This document shows, piece after piece, positions 44,374 to 52,884 of a stretch of 64,000 nucleotides of DNA. A model generated the notes under the pieces. The model saw only the letters and a program-made list of their open reading frames with translations, was not told the origin of the DNA and searched no databases. Position 1 is the stretch's first letter. Each line of letters opens with the position of its first letter. Source of the DNA: Corynebacterium yudongzhengii (GTDB lineage Bacteria; Actinomycetota; Actinomycetes; Mycobacteriales; Mycobacteriaceae). A program made the position numbers and the translations under genes. The DNA lies in NCBI RefSeq assembly GCF_003065405.1, contig NZ_CP026947.1, positions 1,798,001 through 1,862,000 of the forward strand, in the 5' to 3' direction.

Positions 44374-44852
44374 ACCTAGCCATTTTGATTCTCGAGGACG
44401 AAGCCGAAGTTCGTGCCGCCTTAGAGCGTGACCTTCTGCCTTTCGCCGAGACCGTCCGCCTAGAAGTGGCCTCCGATGTGGAGGAGGCGTGGGACGTCGT
44501 CACGGAAATCAACGACGACGGCGACGTCTTAGCCCTCGCCCTGTGTGACCACCGCCTACCGGGTACGACGGGCGTGGAGTTCCTCGTGCAGATGATGAGC
44601 GACGACCGCACCGCCGCCACCCGCAAAGTCCTGGTCACCGGGCAAGCGCAGCTGGCGGATACCGTCCGCGCGGTCAACGAGGCGGACCTGGATCATTACA
44701 TCGCGAAGCCGTGGGACGTCGAGGAGTTACACCAAGTGGTGCGCACCATGCTCACCGACTACGTCGAAGACCTGGAGCTTAACCCGCTTCCCTTCTACGA
44801 CGCCCTCGATGCCCAGCGCGCTATTGAGCTTTCCCGCAACATTCGGCGATAA
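44370..44852 (+). CDS. Single-domain response regulator
   Basis: A 160-residue receiver. The acidic pocket is in LILEDEAEV, the phospho-acceptor Asp60 in LALCDHRLPG, Thr90 in VLVTGQAQ, and Lys113 in HYIAKPWD. After the receiver there are only about 30 residues (VEDLELNPLPFYDAL), too few for a DNA-binding domain. It therefore probably acts by protein contact or by passing phosphate on. The ATG overlaps the kinase stop (ATGA), so they are an obligate pair. Confidence 0.92.
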   Translation: MNLAILILEDEAEVRAALERDLLPFAETVRLEVASDVEEAWDVVTEINDDGDVLALALCDHRLPGTTGVEFLVQMMSDDRTAATRKVLVTGQAQLADTVRAVNEADLDHYIAKPWDVEELHQVVRTMLTDYVEDLELNPLPFYDALDAQRAIELSRNIRR

Positions 44853-44853
44853 T

Positions 44854-44872
44854 GGCTTACCCTAGGTAAGCC
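44854..44872. promoter_or_regulatory. Palindrome before the MFS gene
   Basis: GGCTTACC and GGTAAGCC are perfect 8-bp arms around CTA, directly between the response-regulator stop and the GGGAGG ribosome site of the MFS gene. No T run follows on the plus strand, so an operator is likelier than a terminator. Confidence 0.5.
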
Positions 44873-44884
44873 TCGGGAGGTAGT

Positions 44885-46005
44885 GTGCCGAAACGTCTGC
44901 AGTTGCTGTGCATCTACCTCGGCGGGTTCTTAGGGCCCTTCCTCGGCCAGTCGCTTGTGGCGATTCTTCCCGACGTCGCCGCGAGCTTCGACATCACGGT
45001 GCAGGCCGCTGCGTTCGGCATCACCGCGTTTTTGCTGCCGTTTTCCATCACGATGCTGTTTTCCTCCCGCCTCGTCCACGGCAGAAGGCTCGATCGCATC
45101 GTGCTCTTGGCCTACGTGGTCATGGCCACCGGAGCGATCGTGCTGGCTGTCAGCGACAGCTGGCCGACGTTCGTCATCGTCTATGCCGCCATGGGCATCG
45201 CCAACGCGTTTACACTTCCGCTGCTGCAGACGATCCTCAAATCAGTCACGCCGCCGGATGAGCTGGCAACGGCGATCAGCACGTATGCGGCGATGCAGTC
45301 TCTGGGGCTGCTCTCCGCGCCGTTGGTCTCGGGCGTGCTGGCGGATGTGACGAACTGGCAGTACGTCTACTTTCTCGTCGCCGCGGTGCTGCTGGTCATC
45401 CTAATCATTCGGCTACCACAGGCGCATCCTAGGGGCGGTGCACCGGCGGAGGCGGGCCAGACTCCCTTTGTGGCTCTGGCGGTGTACTGCCTGTGCTGCT
45501 TCGCGATCGGCTTCGGCGTCATCGGTGTGGGAACGCTCGTGGCCCTACGCGCGAACACCCAGATGGGCCTAAGCGCGACGGGCGCGGGCCTGGTGGTGGC
45601 CTGCGGGGGCACGGCGGCGTTTTTGTTCGTGCGCTTCGTGGGCCGCTTCGCCGATCACCATGGGGTAAAAAGGTGCTCATCTACTCGCTGATCGTCTCTT
45701 CCGTCGGCGTGTTTTTGCTGGCGGTGGCCCCGGGGCCGGTGATGCTGGCGGCCTGCTGGGTGACGGCGACGCTGGCGTGCCAAGGGGTGCAGACCTGCGT
45801 GAACGTACTCGTGCTCAACAACCCTCGTGGTTCGGCGTTCCTCTCTACCGTGCAGGCTTTCCGCTTCTTCGGCATCTCCGCCACGCCCGCAGTCCTCATC
45901 CCGGTATTCGGCTACTCGGTGGCCGGGGCTTTTCTCCTGCCGGCGGTGGTCGTGCTGGTGACGCTGGGGATCTATGGTGCAGCGAAGGCGCGGGGGACGG
46001 TGTAG
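44885..46005 (+). pseudogene. MFS transporter, frameshifted in an A run
   Basis: A major facilitator permease of about 373 residues if intact, with about 12 helices starting KRLQLLCIYLGGFLGPFLGQ. GTG 44885 is preceded by GGGAGG. The frame breaks at 45666-45670: five A are present, while six would give FADHHGVKKVLIYSLIV and join the C-terminal frame that runs to 46005. Everything else is undisturbed, so the break may be a sequencing error or recent. MFS drug/metabolite exporter (DHA1-like) is the best description; the substrate is unknown. Confidence 0.82.
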
Positions 46006-46025
46006 GGCGGCGCCCGCATGAGCTA

Positions 46026-47198
46026 GTGTAGTGTCCTATAAATAGCTTTGTGGTGTGGTATGTTTAGTACATTTCTCATGCTGCTGCCGCGTTGCAGGTT
46101 ACTGATGAACAACGCCGGGGATTAGAAGAGATCGCGTCATCCCCCTCACGCCCCTACCGGGATGTGGTGCGCGCCAAAGCCTTATTAGATACTTGCGATG
46201 GTATTGCCAACCTGGAGATTGCGCGTCGGCGTGAAGTCTCGGCGGTTACCGTCAGGGCGTGGCATCAACGCTTTAGTAAGCAAGGCCTTGCCGGTTTCGG
46301 GAACATAGCCCCAGGCAGGGGCCGTAAACCCACCTATAGCAATGACGATTACATCTCCATGCTGGAGATGGTGTTTAACTCCACCTCACCGAATGGTGAT
46401 GCCCGCTGGAGCGTGCGCACCATGGCTAAGGCCTGTGGGATGGGTAAGTCAACGGTGGCGAAAATCTGGAAAGCCCTCGATATCACACCCCAGCGCACGG
46501 ATACTTTTAAACTGTCCAATGACCCGCAGTTTAGCAAGAAGCTCGTCGATATCGTGGGGTTGTATCTTAACCCGCCGGAAAAGGCCGTGGTGTTGTGCGT
46601 GAATGAAAAATCATCCATCCAAGCACTCGATCGCACCCAGCCTTCACTTCCCTTGAAACCTGGTAGGGCGGGGACGATGACCCATGATTATAAACGTCAT
46701 GGCACCTCTGCGTTGTTTGCGGCTCTTGATACGGCTACCGGGAAAGTTATTGCCCAGACCACGAAGCGTCATCGTAACCAGGAGTTTCTAAGCTTTTTAC
46801 GTCGTATTGATCACAGTGTGCCGAAAGAGTTAGGCGTGCATATCGTGCTTGATAACTACGCCACCCACAAGCATTCGAATATCAAAGCCTGGCTTGATAA
46901 ACACCCACGTTTTCACTTCCATTTCACCCCGACTTCGTCATCGTGGTTGAACCAAGTCGAGCGATTCTTTGGGATCCTGACCGATAAAATCATCCGCAAT
47001 CAAACATTCCACTCAGCGGCTGACTTGGAGGAAAAGATCATGGACTGGATCACGAGGCATAACACGAATCCCACTCCTTTTACCTGGGTCAAAGTTACCT
47101 GGGTCAAAGACGCAGAAACAATCCTTGCCAAGATAAACCGAGCACGCACAACCCTCGATACCATCACCGACCGGATACCTAATTAGAGGACACTACAC
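46026..47198 (+). mobile_element. IS630-family element, complete
   Basis: 1173 bp with exact terminal inverted repeats (GTGTAGTGTCCT and AGGACACTACAC), flanked on both sides by TA, the family's target duplication. It carries one intact transposase gene. Its right flank is the middle of an IS3 orfB, and its left flank is unrelated, so sequence has been lost on one side. Confidence 0.93.
46092..47186 (+). CDS. IS630-family transposase
   Basis: A 364-residue DDE transposase. The N-terminal part has a helix-turn-helix (ANLEIARRREVSAVTVRAWHQ). The catalytic part shows the first Asp near LFAALDTATG or the CVNEKSS strand, the second in HIVLDNYATHKH, and the Glu in SWLNQVERFFGIL. The start is probably TTG 46092, matching the truncated copy at 7932-8453. 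A duplicated TWVKVTWVK stretch near the end is odd but keeps the frame. Confidence 0.92.
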   Translation: MQVTDEQRRGLEEIASSPSRPYRDVVRAKALLDTCDGIANLEIARRREVSAVTVRAWHQRFSKQGLAGFGNIAPGRGRKPTYSNDDYISMLEMVFNSTSPNGDARWSVRTMAKACGMGKSTVAKIWKALDITPQRTDTFKLSNDPQFSKKLVDIVGLYLNPPEKAVVLCVNEKSSIQALDRTQPSLPLKPGRAGTMTHDYKRHGTSALFAALDTATGKVIAQTTKRHRNQEFLSFLRRIDHSVPKELGVHIVLDNYATHKHSNIKAWLDKHPRFHFHFTPTSSSWLNQVERFFGILTDKIIRNQTFHSAADLEEKIMDWITRHNTNPTPFTWVKVTWVKDAETILAKINRARTTLDTITDRIPN

Positions 47199-47668
47199 TA
47201 GCACTGGGGATGCGTGTCTTGGCTTTCCGGTAACCGCGGGAAGTGATGAAACCACGATCTGTCTGTGAAAGAACGCGGCAGATGGCCTCGACCCCAAGCT
47301 GCCCCTTGTAAGCGTCGATGTAGGAGATCATCTGGTCGTGGGTCGGTCGAGTTCCGCCGCGAAAAAAGCCGATGCGGCCTTAAGAATCCCGTTGGCTCGT
47401 TGAGCTCGCGGTTTTCCCGACGCAGCCGCTTGAGCTCTTCTTCCATGGATTCGCCACCAGACGGTTCGCCATTGTCGCGCGCTGTTGCGCTTTCGCGGTA
47501 CCAGGCCCGCAACGTGTGGTGGGATACACCAAGGAGTTCGCCGACTTCCTCGTAGGCGCGTTGCAGTGAACAGGACTCCAGGCGGACCATTTCAACGATC
47601 TGATGGACCGCCTTCTCCTTGAACTCGACAGAATACTTCTTGGGCATAGTGTTCAATCCTTCCTTAGT
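47199..47668 (-). pseudogene. IS3-family element remnant (orfA and start of orfB)
   Basis: A second, broken copy of the IS3 element next to it. OrfA starts at 47656 (MPKKYSVEFKEKAVHQIVEM) and loses frame after RRENREL. The following orfB part reads up to RGYRKAKTRIPSA and is then cut by the IS630 element. The two copies are about 85-90% alike where they can be compared, so they are not a recent duplication. Confidence 0.85.
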
Positions 47669-47678
47669 TCCGCTTCTT

Positions 47679-48587
47679 TTACGGCCCTGTGTTGATGGGC
47701 TCGGTGAGATAGTACTCGGTTTCTATTTCCTGTGGGGTAGCGTAGTCCAATGCTTCGTGAAATCGCTTAGTGTTCCACCAATGCACCCACCGCAAGGTGG
47801 CCAGTTCGACTTCTCCGACCGACGTCCACGGGCCCTGGGCATGAATCAGTTCAGCCCTGTAGAGACCGTTGACTGTTTCGGCTAGTGCATTGTCGTAAGA
47901 ATCGCCGACTGTTCCCACACTCGGGCGGATTCCTGACTCAGCTAGCGCAGTGGAATACTTCAGTGACACATACTGGCTGCCCCGATCGCTGTGGTGAATT
48001 AGCTGGTTTCCATGGATTCGCCCTGCAGTCGTTAACGCATGCTCCAAAGCCTCCATCGGCAGCGCGTCGGTGCGCATTGTCGAGCGTGTAGCGACACCAA
48101 CAATTTTTCGGCTGAATACATCCACGACAAACGCGGTATAGGCGAATCCTGACAGGGTGCGAACGTAGGTAATGTCAGCAACCCAAAGCCTGCCTGGTGC
48201 CTGCGCACGGAAGTTTCGGCGCACAAGGTCCGGGCGATGATCCGGTGTCTTCGGGCTGATCGTTGTTAGTGGGCTTCGCCCACGTCTGCGGCCAGAAACG
48301 CCAGCGAGTTTCATCAGACGTGCGGTCTTGTCGCGGCCGATATGAAAGCCTTCACGGTTCATCGCGTGCCACATTTTGCGGATGCCGTAGACCGAGAAAT
48401 TCTCCGCATGCACACGCTGTATCTCTGGGATGAGCAGGCTATCGCTTAAGGCCCTTGCGCTGGGAACACGAGTGGTCGCCTTGCGGTAGCCACGAGAGGT
48501 GATGAATCCACGATCTGCCTGTTTTAGAACTCTGCAGATGGCCTCGACCCCACATTGATCTTCGTACGCGTCGATGTAGGAGATCAT
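47679..48587 (-). CDS. IS3-family transposase OrfB
   Basis: The catalytic half of an IS3 transposase, 302 residues. The rve-type DDE core is complete: WVADITYVRT (Asp), HHSDRGSQYVS (Asp) and SYDNALAETVNGLYRAELI (Glu). An HTH_21-type segment SVYGIRKMWHAMNREG precedes it. It overlaps orfA by four bases. Confidence 0.95.
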   Translation of the reverse strand: MISYIDAYEDQCGVEAICRVLKQADRGFITSRGYRKATTRVPSARALSDSLLIPEIQRVHAENFSVYGIRKMWHAMNREGFHIGRDKTARLMKLAGVSGRRRGRSPLTTISPKTPDHRPDLVRRNFRAQAPGRLWVADITYVRTLSGFAYTAFVVDVFSRKIVGVATRSTMRTDALPMEALEHALTTAGRIHGNQLIHHSDRGSQYVSLKYSTALAESGIRPSVGTVGDSYDNALAETVNGLYRAELIHAQGPWTSVGEVELATLRWVHWWNTKRFHEALDYATPQEIETEYYLTEPINTGP

Positions 48588-48904
48588 TTGGTCGTGGGTC
48601 GGTCGAGTTCCGCTGCGAAAAAAGCCGAGGCTGTCTTAAGAATCCCGTTTGCTCGTTTCAGTTCGCGGTTTTCTCGACGCAGACGCCTGAGTTCTTCTTC
48701 CATTTCTTCGCCGCCTGAAGCGTCAGAATTATCGCGTACGCAGGCGCTGTCACGGTACCAAGCCCGCAACGTGTGGTGGGATACTCCAAGCAGCTCACCG
48801 ACCTGCGTGTAGGCGCGTTGCAGTGAGCAAGACTCCAGGCGGACCATTTCGATGATCTGATGGACTGCCTTCTCCTTGAACTCGACGGAATACTTTCTAG
48901 GCAT
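48584..48904 (-). CDS. IS3-family transposase OrfA
   Basis: The DNA-binding half, 106 residues: KYSVEFKEKAVHQIIEMVRL and a helix-turn-helix (VGELLGVSHHTLRAWYR), then a leucine-zipper-like coil RLRRENRELKRANGILKTA. OrfB begins in the -1 frame at its end. Confidence 0.93.
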   Translation of the reverse strand: MPRKYSVEFKEKAVHQIIEMVRLESCSLQRAYTQVGELLGVSHHTLRAWYRDSACVRDNSDASGGEEMEEELRRLRRENRELKRANGILKTASAFFAAELDRPTTK

Positions 48905-48937
48905 AGTTCAATCCTTCCTTAGCTGAGGTAGGAACTA

Positions 48938-49096
48938 AACCCAGGACGCTTCAAACGCGCTGCCAAACGCGCGAAGCAAGCCAAGCGCGCCGTTGAGTGC
49001 AACGGGTATGTTCAAGCAGCGAAGGCCAATGGCTGGAAACAAGCCATCAACCAACTAGCTGTGGCATACCCAGACCGATTCGCGGACTACCTGTAA
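48938..49096 (+). pseudogene. C-terminal fragment of an unidentified protein
   Basis: Open from the IS3 end to TAA 49096. The 50 or so residues are rich in Ala/Lys/Arg (KRAAKRAKQAKRAVE) and end in NGWKQAINQLAVAYPDRFADYL. The coding quality is good, but the front is missing. I do not recognise the family; a plasmid or phage protein is possible. Confidence 0.4.
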
Positions 49097-49114
49097 ACCA
49101 CCCCCGCACACAAA

Positions 49115-49615
49115 CTATCGGACGCTCTCAGCCAACCCGATTACTGCTATTACTATGACAACCAGTACAAGTAAGGGGCTGAGCCATATCATCACAGAGA
49201 CAGTTCCAAGCAATAGCGCCGCATTGAGAAAAATCTCAATGGGGCCGTTATTAATAGCTGCGCGCAGTTTCTCTGTATCGTTTGTTAAGCGAGAACTCAA
49301 ATCACCCGGGGAGACTTTTTGATACCAACCAATGGGCTGCCTAAAAGCTCTTTGAACGAGCCTTGTTCGTAGACCAAAAACAGTTTCTTCCGCTATTAGC
49401 CCTAACGAGTAATCCCCGACAGTCATTAGTATCGCGGAAACAACCATAAGAACCGCGAGAAAAGCAAGATACGTCACAGATTCACCACTCGAGGTGGGCC
49501 CCCAAAGGCTATCGATGAAACGGCCCATCACTACCGGCAACGCCAGATCTAATAAGCCACCTAGTAACCCCACGAGAGAAAATCCAATAAACGACTTCCA
49601 CCGTCGGAAAAACAA
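49115..49615 (-). pseudogene. ABC exporter membrane domain, C-terminal part lost
   Basis: 166 residues of a type-I ABC exporter: a first helix pair (FSLVGLLGGLLDLALPVVMG and LAFLAVLMVVSAILMTVGDYS), the LRTRLVQRAFRQPIGWY coupling region, and SPGDLSSRLTNDTEKLRAAI. The frame ends soon after LLVLVVIVIAVIGLAESVR, before the remaining helices and the ATPase. The open frame continues upstream of TTG 49615 towards the peptidase stop (FWYYLFFRRW), so the real start may be earlier. It lies downstream of the MccF-like gene on the same strand, and an export role for a peptide antibiotic is plausible. Confidence 0.75.
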
Positions 49616-49672
49616 ATAATACCAAAAGGATCCCGTGAGGTTCTGGCTTCCTTTTTCTCTTTTACAACATGC

Positions 49673-50707
49673 TTAACAAGCCTCATAATATGCTCTCACC
49701 GTTTTGTTTACCCCATCGACCTCTATTGTCCCTCCGTAGGGAATTACGTATTGGGGGCGTAGATGGCCTATGGGAACACCCAGAACCCTAGGCAGCTCAT
49801 CGTTGTACTTTCCTATTTCACTAGAAACGGCACTAAGAAGCTTGGTCGCTGCACTTGGATTAGGTACGGCTAATTGCGCGGTCTCTTGACTAATTGAATG
49901 CGGCGGAAGACCGAAAAGGACGGCTCCTACCGCATTAAAGTATCCCGCTTCTCCGAAAGCTCTCACAAGTTTGAGGACGTTGCCATCTCCTAAATGCTCA
50001 TCAGAAAGCTCAAGGAAAAGGATTGCGCCGCGCAATTGTAGCGGGGTCGGAAGTTCATTCATTACTGCTAGCTGAAGGAGTGTTTGCACGCACCCTCCCC
50101 ATGAGCGACCCTTAGTAATCTTGGGTTCACCTGCCCAAAGGTATTCGGGGTAAGGAGATCGGAGCCCGCCCTCTGTTAAAGCGAGAGGAGAATGCCAGTC
50201 TATTCCTCTTACCTCGTAGTGGCTAGGTTTTAGAAGCTCAAGATAGCCCTTCCCCTCCAGCACCTTTTTAATCGAACCTGATTGAATAGGATCTATAGAG
50301 GGGCCCGGTCCGAGTTGAATTTGCGTTGAACCCCCGTAGTAGCTGGTTCTGCCTATCTTCCATAAAAAATTGTGGATTGCTGTATTATCGGAATATCCCA
50401 CGAATGGCGTTCTGCTGGTGGCTAGGACATTCCGATCGAGGTACTTCAGTAATGTGATTGAGTCGTTCCCGCCGGCTACAGCGAAAATAGCCTTACAATT
50501 TCGCTGTTTACTTGCGCTATTAATGTCGTTTGCTCTTTGTTGTGCGGAAAGTGGCTCTCTGACTGATTGATACTCGACGGGCGGAAACCCAAATTCGGAA
50601 CCAATTCTCCGCATAGCTTGTTTGTGTACCGCCGGCCCGATGAGTGCAGCTTGCAAGGAAGGGGCAACCACAGCGATGTGCCTACGGATTATGTCGGGTC
50701 TCGTCAT
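49673..50707 (-). CDS. MccF-like serine peptidase (family S66)
   Basis: An intact S66 peptidase of 344 residues from ATG 50707 (MTRPDIIRR). The family includes LD-carboxypeptidase A and MccF, which cleaves processed microcin C and gives self-immunity. The nucleophile Ser is in FVGYSDNTAIHNFLW, the acid in ILFLELSDEH, and the catalytic His in GVPIGHLRPQYVIPYGG. The ThiF-like gene ended one base before its start before an IS3 element inserted, so it belongs to a peptide-modification locus rather than to cell-wall recycling. Base composition is lower in GC than the core genes. Confidence 0.85.
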   Translation of the reverse strand: MTRPDIIRRHIAVVAPSLQAALIGPAVHKQAMRRIGSEFGFPPVEYQSVREPLSAQQRANDINSASKQRNCKAIFAVAGGNDSITLLKYLDRNVLATSRTPFVGYSDNTAIHNFLWKIGRTSYYGGSTQIQLGPGPSIDPIQSGSIKKVLEGKGYLELLKPSHYEVRGIDWHSPLALTEGGLRSPYPEYLWAGEPKITKGRSWGGCVQTLLQLAVMNELPTPLQLRGAILFLELSDEHLGDGNVLKLVRAFGEAGYFNAVGAVLFGLPPHSISQETAQLAVPNPSAATKLLSAVSSEIGKYNDELPRVLGVPIGHLRPQYVIPYGGTIEVDGVNKTVRAYYEAC

Positions 50708-50708
50708 T

Positions 50709-50760
50709 TCATTCAGCTTTTCGGTCAGAACAATCTGGGCAGCCTTCATCCTTTAGGTAT
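50709..50760 (-). pseudogene. Detached C-terminus of the ThiF-like protein
   Basis: Minus-strand codons read YLKDEGCPDCSDRKAE and then TGA (50709-50711). When the IS3 element and one GTAT duplicate are removed, they continue in frame from the ThiF-like fragment at 52098-52436. CPDC would be the second half of the zinc-binding cysteine pair. The stop lies one base before the MccF-like ATG. Confidence 0.75.
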
Positions 50761-50791
50761 TGAATCGACCTGAATTTTTGAGAGTGGCGTA

Positions 50792-51710
50792 TTACGCGGC
50801 GTGAAGGCCTGCGTAGTTTTCTCGTTGGTAGTTGGTGTAGTGCTCGATCGGCGGGATATGCCCGAGCGAGGAATGCAACCGCTGGTGATTATACCAGTGG
50901 ACCCATCCGGCTGTGGCGCGTTCCACCTCACCCCAGTTCGTCCACGTCCCTGCCTCGAAATCAATGAGCTCAGACTTGTACAGCCCGATCGTTGACTCCA
51001 TCGGACCGTTGTCGTAGGCGTCGCCGACTGTGCCGATAGACCCGTCCATCTGGTGGACGGCCAGCAGCCGGCGGAGATCTGTGGAGGTGTACTGTGAGCC
51101 TGCATCCGAGTGATGGATCACCCCGGCCGATTCAAAGTACGGGTCCTGGCGCTGGCGTAGCGCCAGTGCCTGTCGCAGCGCCCGGTTGACCAAAGATTTC
51201 GTGGCTCGGGTGTCTACGACATACGCCAGGATCTCACGGGTGAACACGTCGGTGACAAAAGCCACGTAGCTGAAACCGCAGCTGGTGTGCACATACGTGA
51301 AATCCGCGACCCACCACTGATCGGGGCGCTGAGCCTGCGACCAGGCCCGTTGAATACGATCCGGGAAACGCTCGGCGGTGGGATCAGCAACGGTGGTGCG
51401 TGTGGTCTTGCGTCGGAGTACACCCGCGATTCCAAGGATATTCATCAGACGTTGCACCTGGTCACGGCCGATGTTCCAGCCTGCCCGGTGGGCGGGGTTC
51501 CATAGTTTTCGTCGCCCGTAGACCCGCCGATTGGCCCGCCACAGCTCAAAGAGCCGGTGCGCGGTGTAAGCCTCGTCCAGCTCGGCAGGGGTGGGCCCGA
51601 AACCACGGGCCTGGAAGCGGTAGAACGTTGCTGGTGAAATAGCGTATTCATGCCCGCCCGAGCACGCGGCACATCCGCCAGGTGGAATACAGGTGCCGGT
51701 GAGTGCGGGT
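50792..51710 (-). pseudogene. IS3-family transposase OrfB, probably frameshifted near its start
   Basis: The rve-type core is intact: WVADFTYVHTSCG (Asp), HHSDAGSQYTS (Asp), and GDAYDNGPMESTIGLYKSELI (Glu). The N-terminal part reads DLTRTHRHLYSTWRMCRVLG in one frame and HEYAISPATFYRFQARGFG in another, with a change of frame near 51655 besides the usual OrfA/OrfB shift. It may be inactive, or the shift may be a sequencing error. Confidence 0.75.
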
Positions 51711-51743
51711 CAAGTCCACGATCACTTCAGTTTGCGGTCGAGC

Positions 51744-52046
51744 TTAAGCCTGGGCGAAAAAAGCTGAGGCCAGCTTCAAAATCTCGTTGGCTTCTTTGAG
51801 CCGGGCATTTTCTTTGCGCAGGGCCGCAAGTTCCGCGTCTTTCTCGGTGTCGGATTGCTCGACGGTGAGGTCCACCTTTTTCTCTTCTGCGCGTACCCAG
51901 TTGCGGATAGTGGATGTTTTGATGCCGATGACAGCTTCGACAGCGCGTAGTGCGGCTGCCTTGGATGAAGCGCCGTCAGCGAGCTCCTCGAAGTACAGGC
52001 GCACCGCCCGCTGGCGGGTCTCCTGGTCGTAGAGGCTGATAGCCAT
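51744..52046 (-). CDS. IS3-family transposase OrfA
   Basis: 100 residues: a helix-turn-helix (AVEAVIGIKTSTIRNWVR) followed by a coiled coil (ELAALRKENARLKEANEIL) ending in KLASAFFAQA, the classic OrfA tail before the frameshift window. ATG 52046 is preceded by a strong GCAGGAGG. Confidence 0.9.
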   Translation of the reverse strand: MAISLYDQETRQRAVRLYFEELADGASSKAAALRAVEAVIGIKTSTIRNWVRAEEKKVDLTVEQSDTEKDAELAALRKENARLKEANEILKLASAFFAQA

Positions 52047-52094
52047 GATGTTCCTCCTGCGTTACATCATGCCCTCTCACCAACCCAGGCCGGT

Positions 52095-52436
52095 TTAGTA
52101 TCTTTCCATCTTGATGTAGATGTCGGTAAGAGAAATATACGCGCGGGCATTCATTAACTTAGATTCCTCAGTTAGCAGAAATCTAATTGCTTCATTAGCT
52201 GCGATTGAGGAGACCATAAGATTTAATGGGCCAAAGCTTGGCGCCTGGTAGCGGGTTGTAAGTACTTCAAAGTGTTCGATTCCGGCTGCTGAGTTATACA
52301 TATCGTCGTCAAGGTTATGAAAAACATTTCGCTGGGCACAAGTCAAACAGGCGCTATTTTCATTAGATGGGATAAAACATGGCCCAACTACGCCAACGGT
52401 GTCTTGATAACCGGCTGGTAAGAAAGATTTTACGTT
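52095..52436 (-). pseudogene. ThiF/MccB-like adenylyltransferase, internal fragment
   Basis: An E1/ThiF-family fragment. The minus frame reads NVKSFLPAGYQDTVGVVGPC, then FIPSNENSACLTC, and later PSFGPLNLMVSSIAANEAIR. The GPxFIP...CxxC block and the Ala-Asn-Glu helix are typical of the C-terminal half of ThiF/MccB-type enzymes, which adenylate a peptide C-terminus. The 5' part is replaced by an IS256 fragment at about 52440. The 3' end is split by the IS3 element, with its tail at 50709-50760. With the MccF-like peptidase and ABC exporter it suggests a microcin-C-like or pantocin-like RiPP locus, now dead. Confidence 0.78.
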
Positions 52437-52456
52437 TCAACTGCCGCCACATTTGG

Positions 52457-52884
52457 GGCCCGTTCGGCCCGGGTGCGCCGTTTAAGCAGCCAGTCCGGGA
52501 AGAACGAGCCGGTTCTGAGTTTGGGCACGACGACGTCGACGGTGCCGACTCTGGTGTCGAGGTCGCGGTGGCGGTAGCCGTTTCGGACGTTGGTGCGGTT
52601 GTCACTGACGGTGGCGTCCTCGGCGCCGCAGACTTAGTCGGCCTGGGTCGAAAAGGATCTGGTTGATAAACCTTGGAGCATCTCGCGCATTAGGTCCGGG
52701 GAGGCTTGGGCCAGTAGTTCGTCGAGGTAGGTAGTCGGGTCGATAGAATGGAAGCCAGCGGCCATCGTGGTGTCCCTTTCGAGGAAGTGTGGTTACGGAT
52801 TCGAAAGGCACTGCGGTGGCCGCCCACATCGTTCATGGGGTCCTCACCGGCAGCTACAGATACACCACGCTAACGGACGCAACC
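52457..52884 (-). mobile_element. IS256-family element, copy 3 (5' fragment)
   Basis: This is a nearly exact match to positions 1017-1444 of copy 1. It includes the end sequence, the transposase start, the in-frame TAA in the Q-A-D codon series, and the block PKLRTGSFFPDWLLKRR. Homology stops at about 52457, where ThiF-like DNA begins. On the other side it abuts a lipid-synthase fragment. Confidence 0.9.

Larger units (their letters stand above)
47669..48937 (-). mobile_element. IS3-family element (IS3 type 1), complete
   Basis: About 1.27 kb with short inverted ends TAGTTCC at 47669 and its complement at about 48929-48935. It encodes overlapping orfA and orfB in the usual arrangement, in which a -1 shift makes OrfAB. 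The ends are approximate because the left end abuts the broken copy. Confidence 0.85.
50761..52097 (-). mobile_element. IS3-family element inserted in the ThiF-like gene
   Basis: About 1337 bp. The left end TGAATCGACCTG and the inverted right end TAAACCGGCCTG are imperfect inverted repeats that continue to TGAGAG. It is flanked by a 4-bp direct repeat GTAT (50757-50760 and 52098-52101), the target duplication. It is a different IS3 subgroup from the element at 47.7 kb. Confidence 0.88.
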
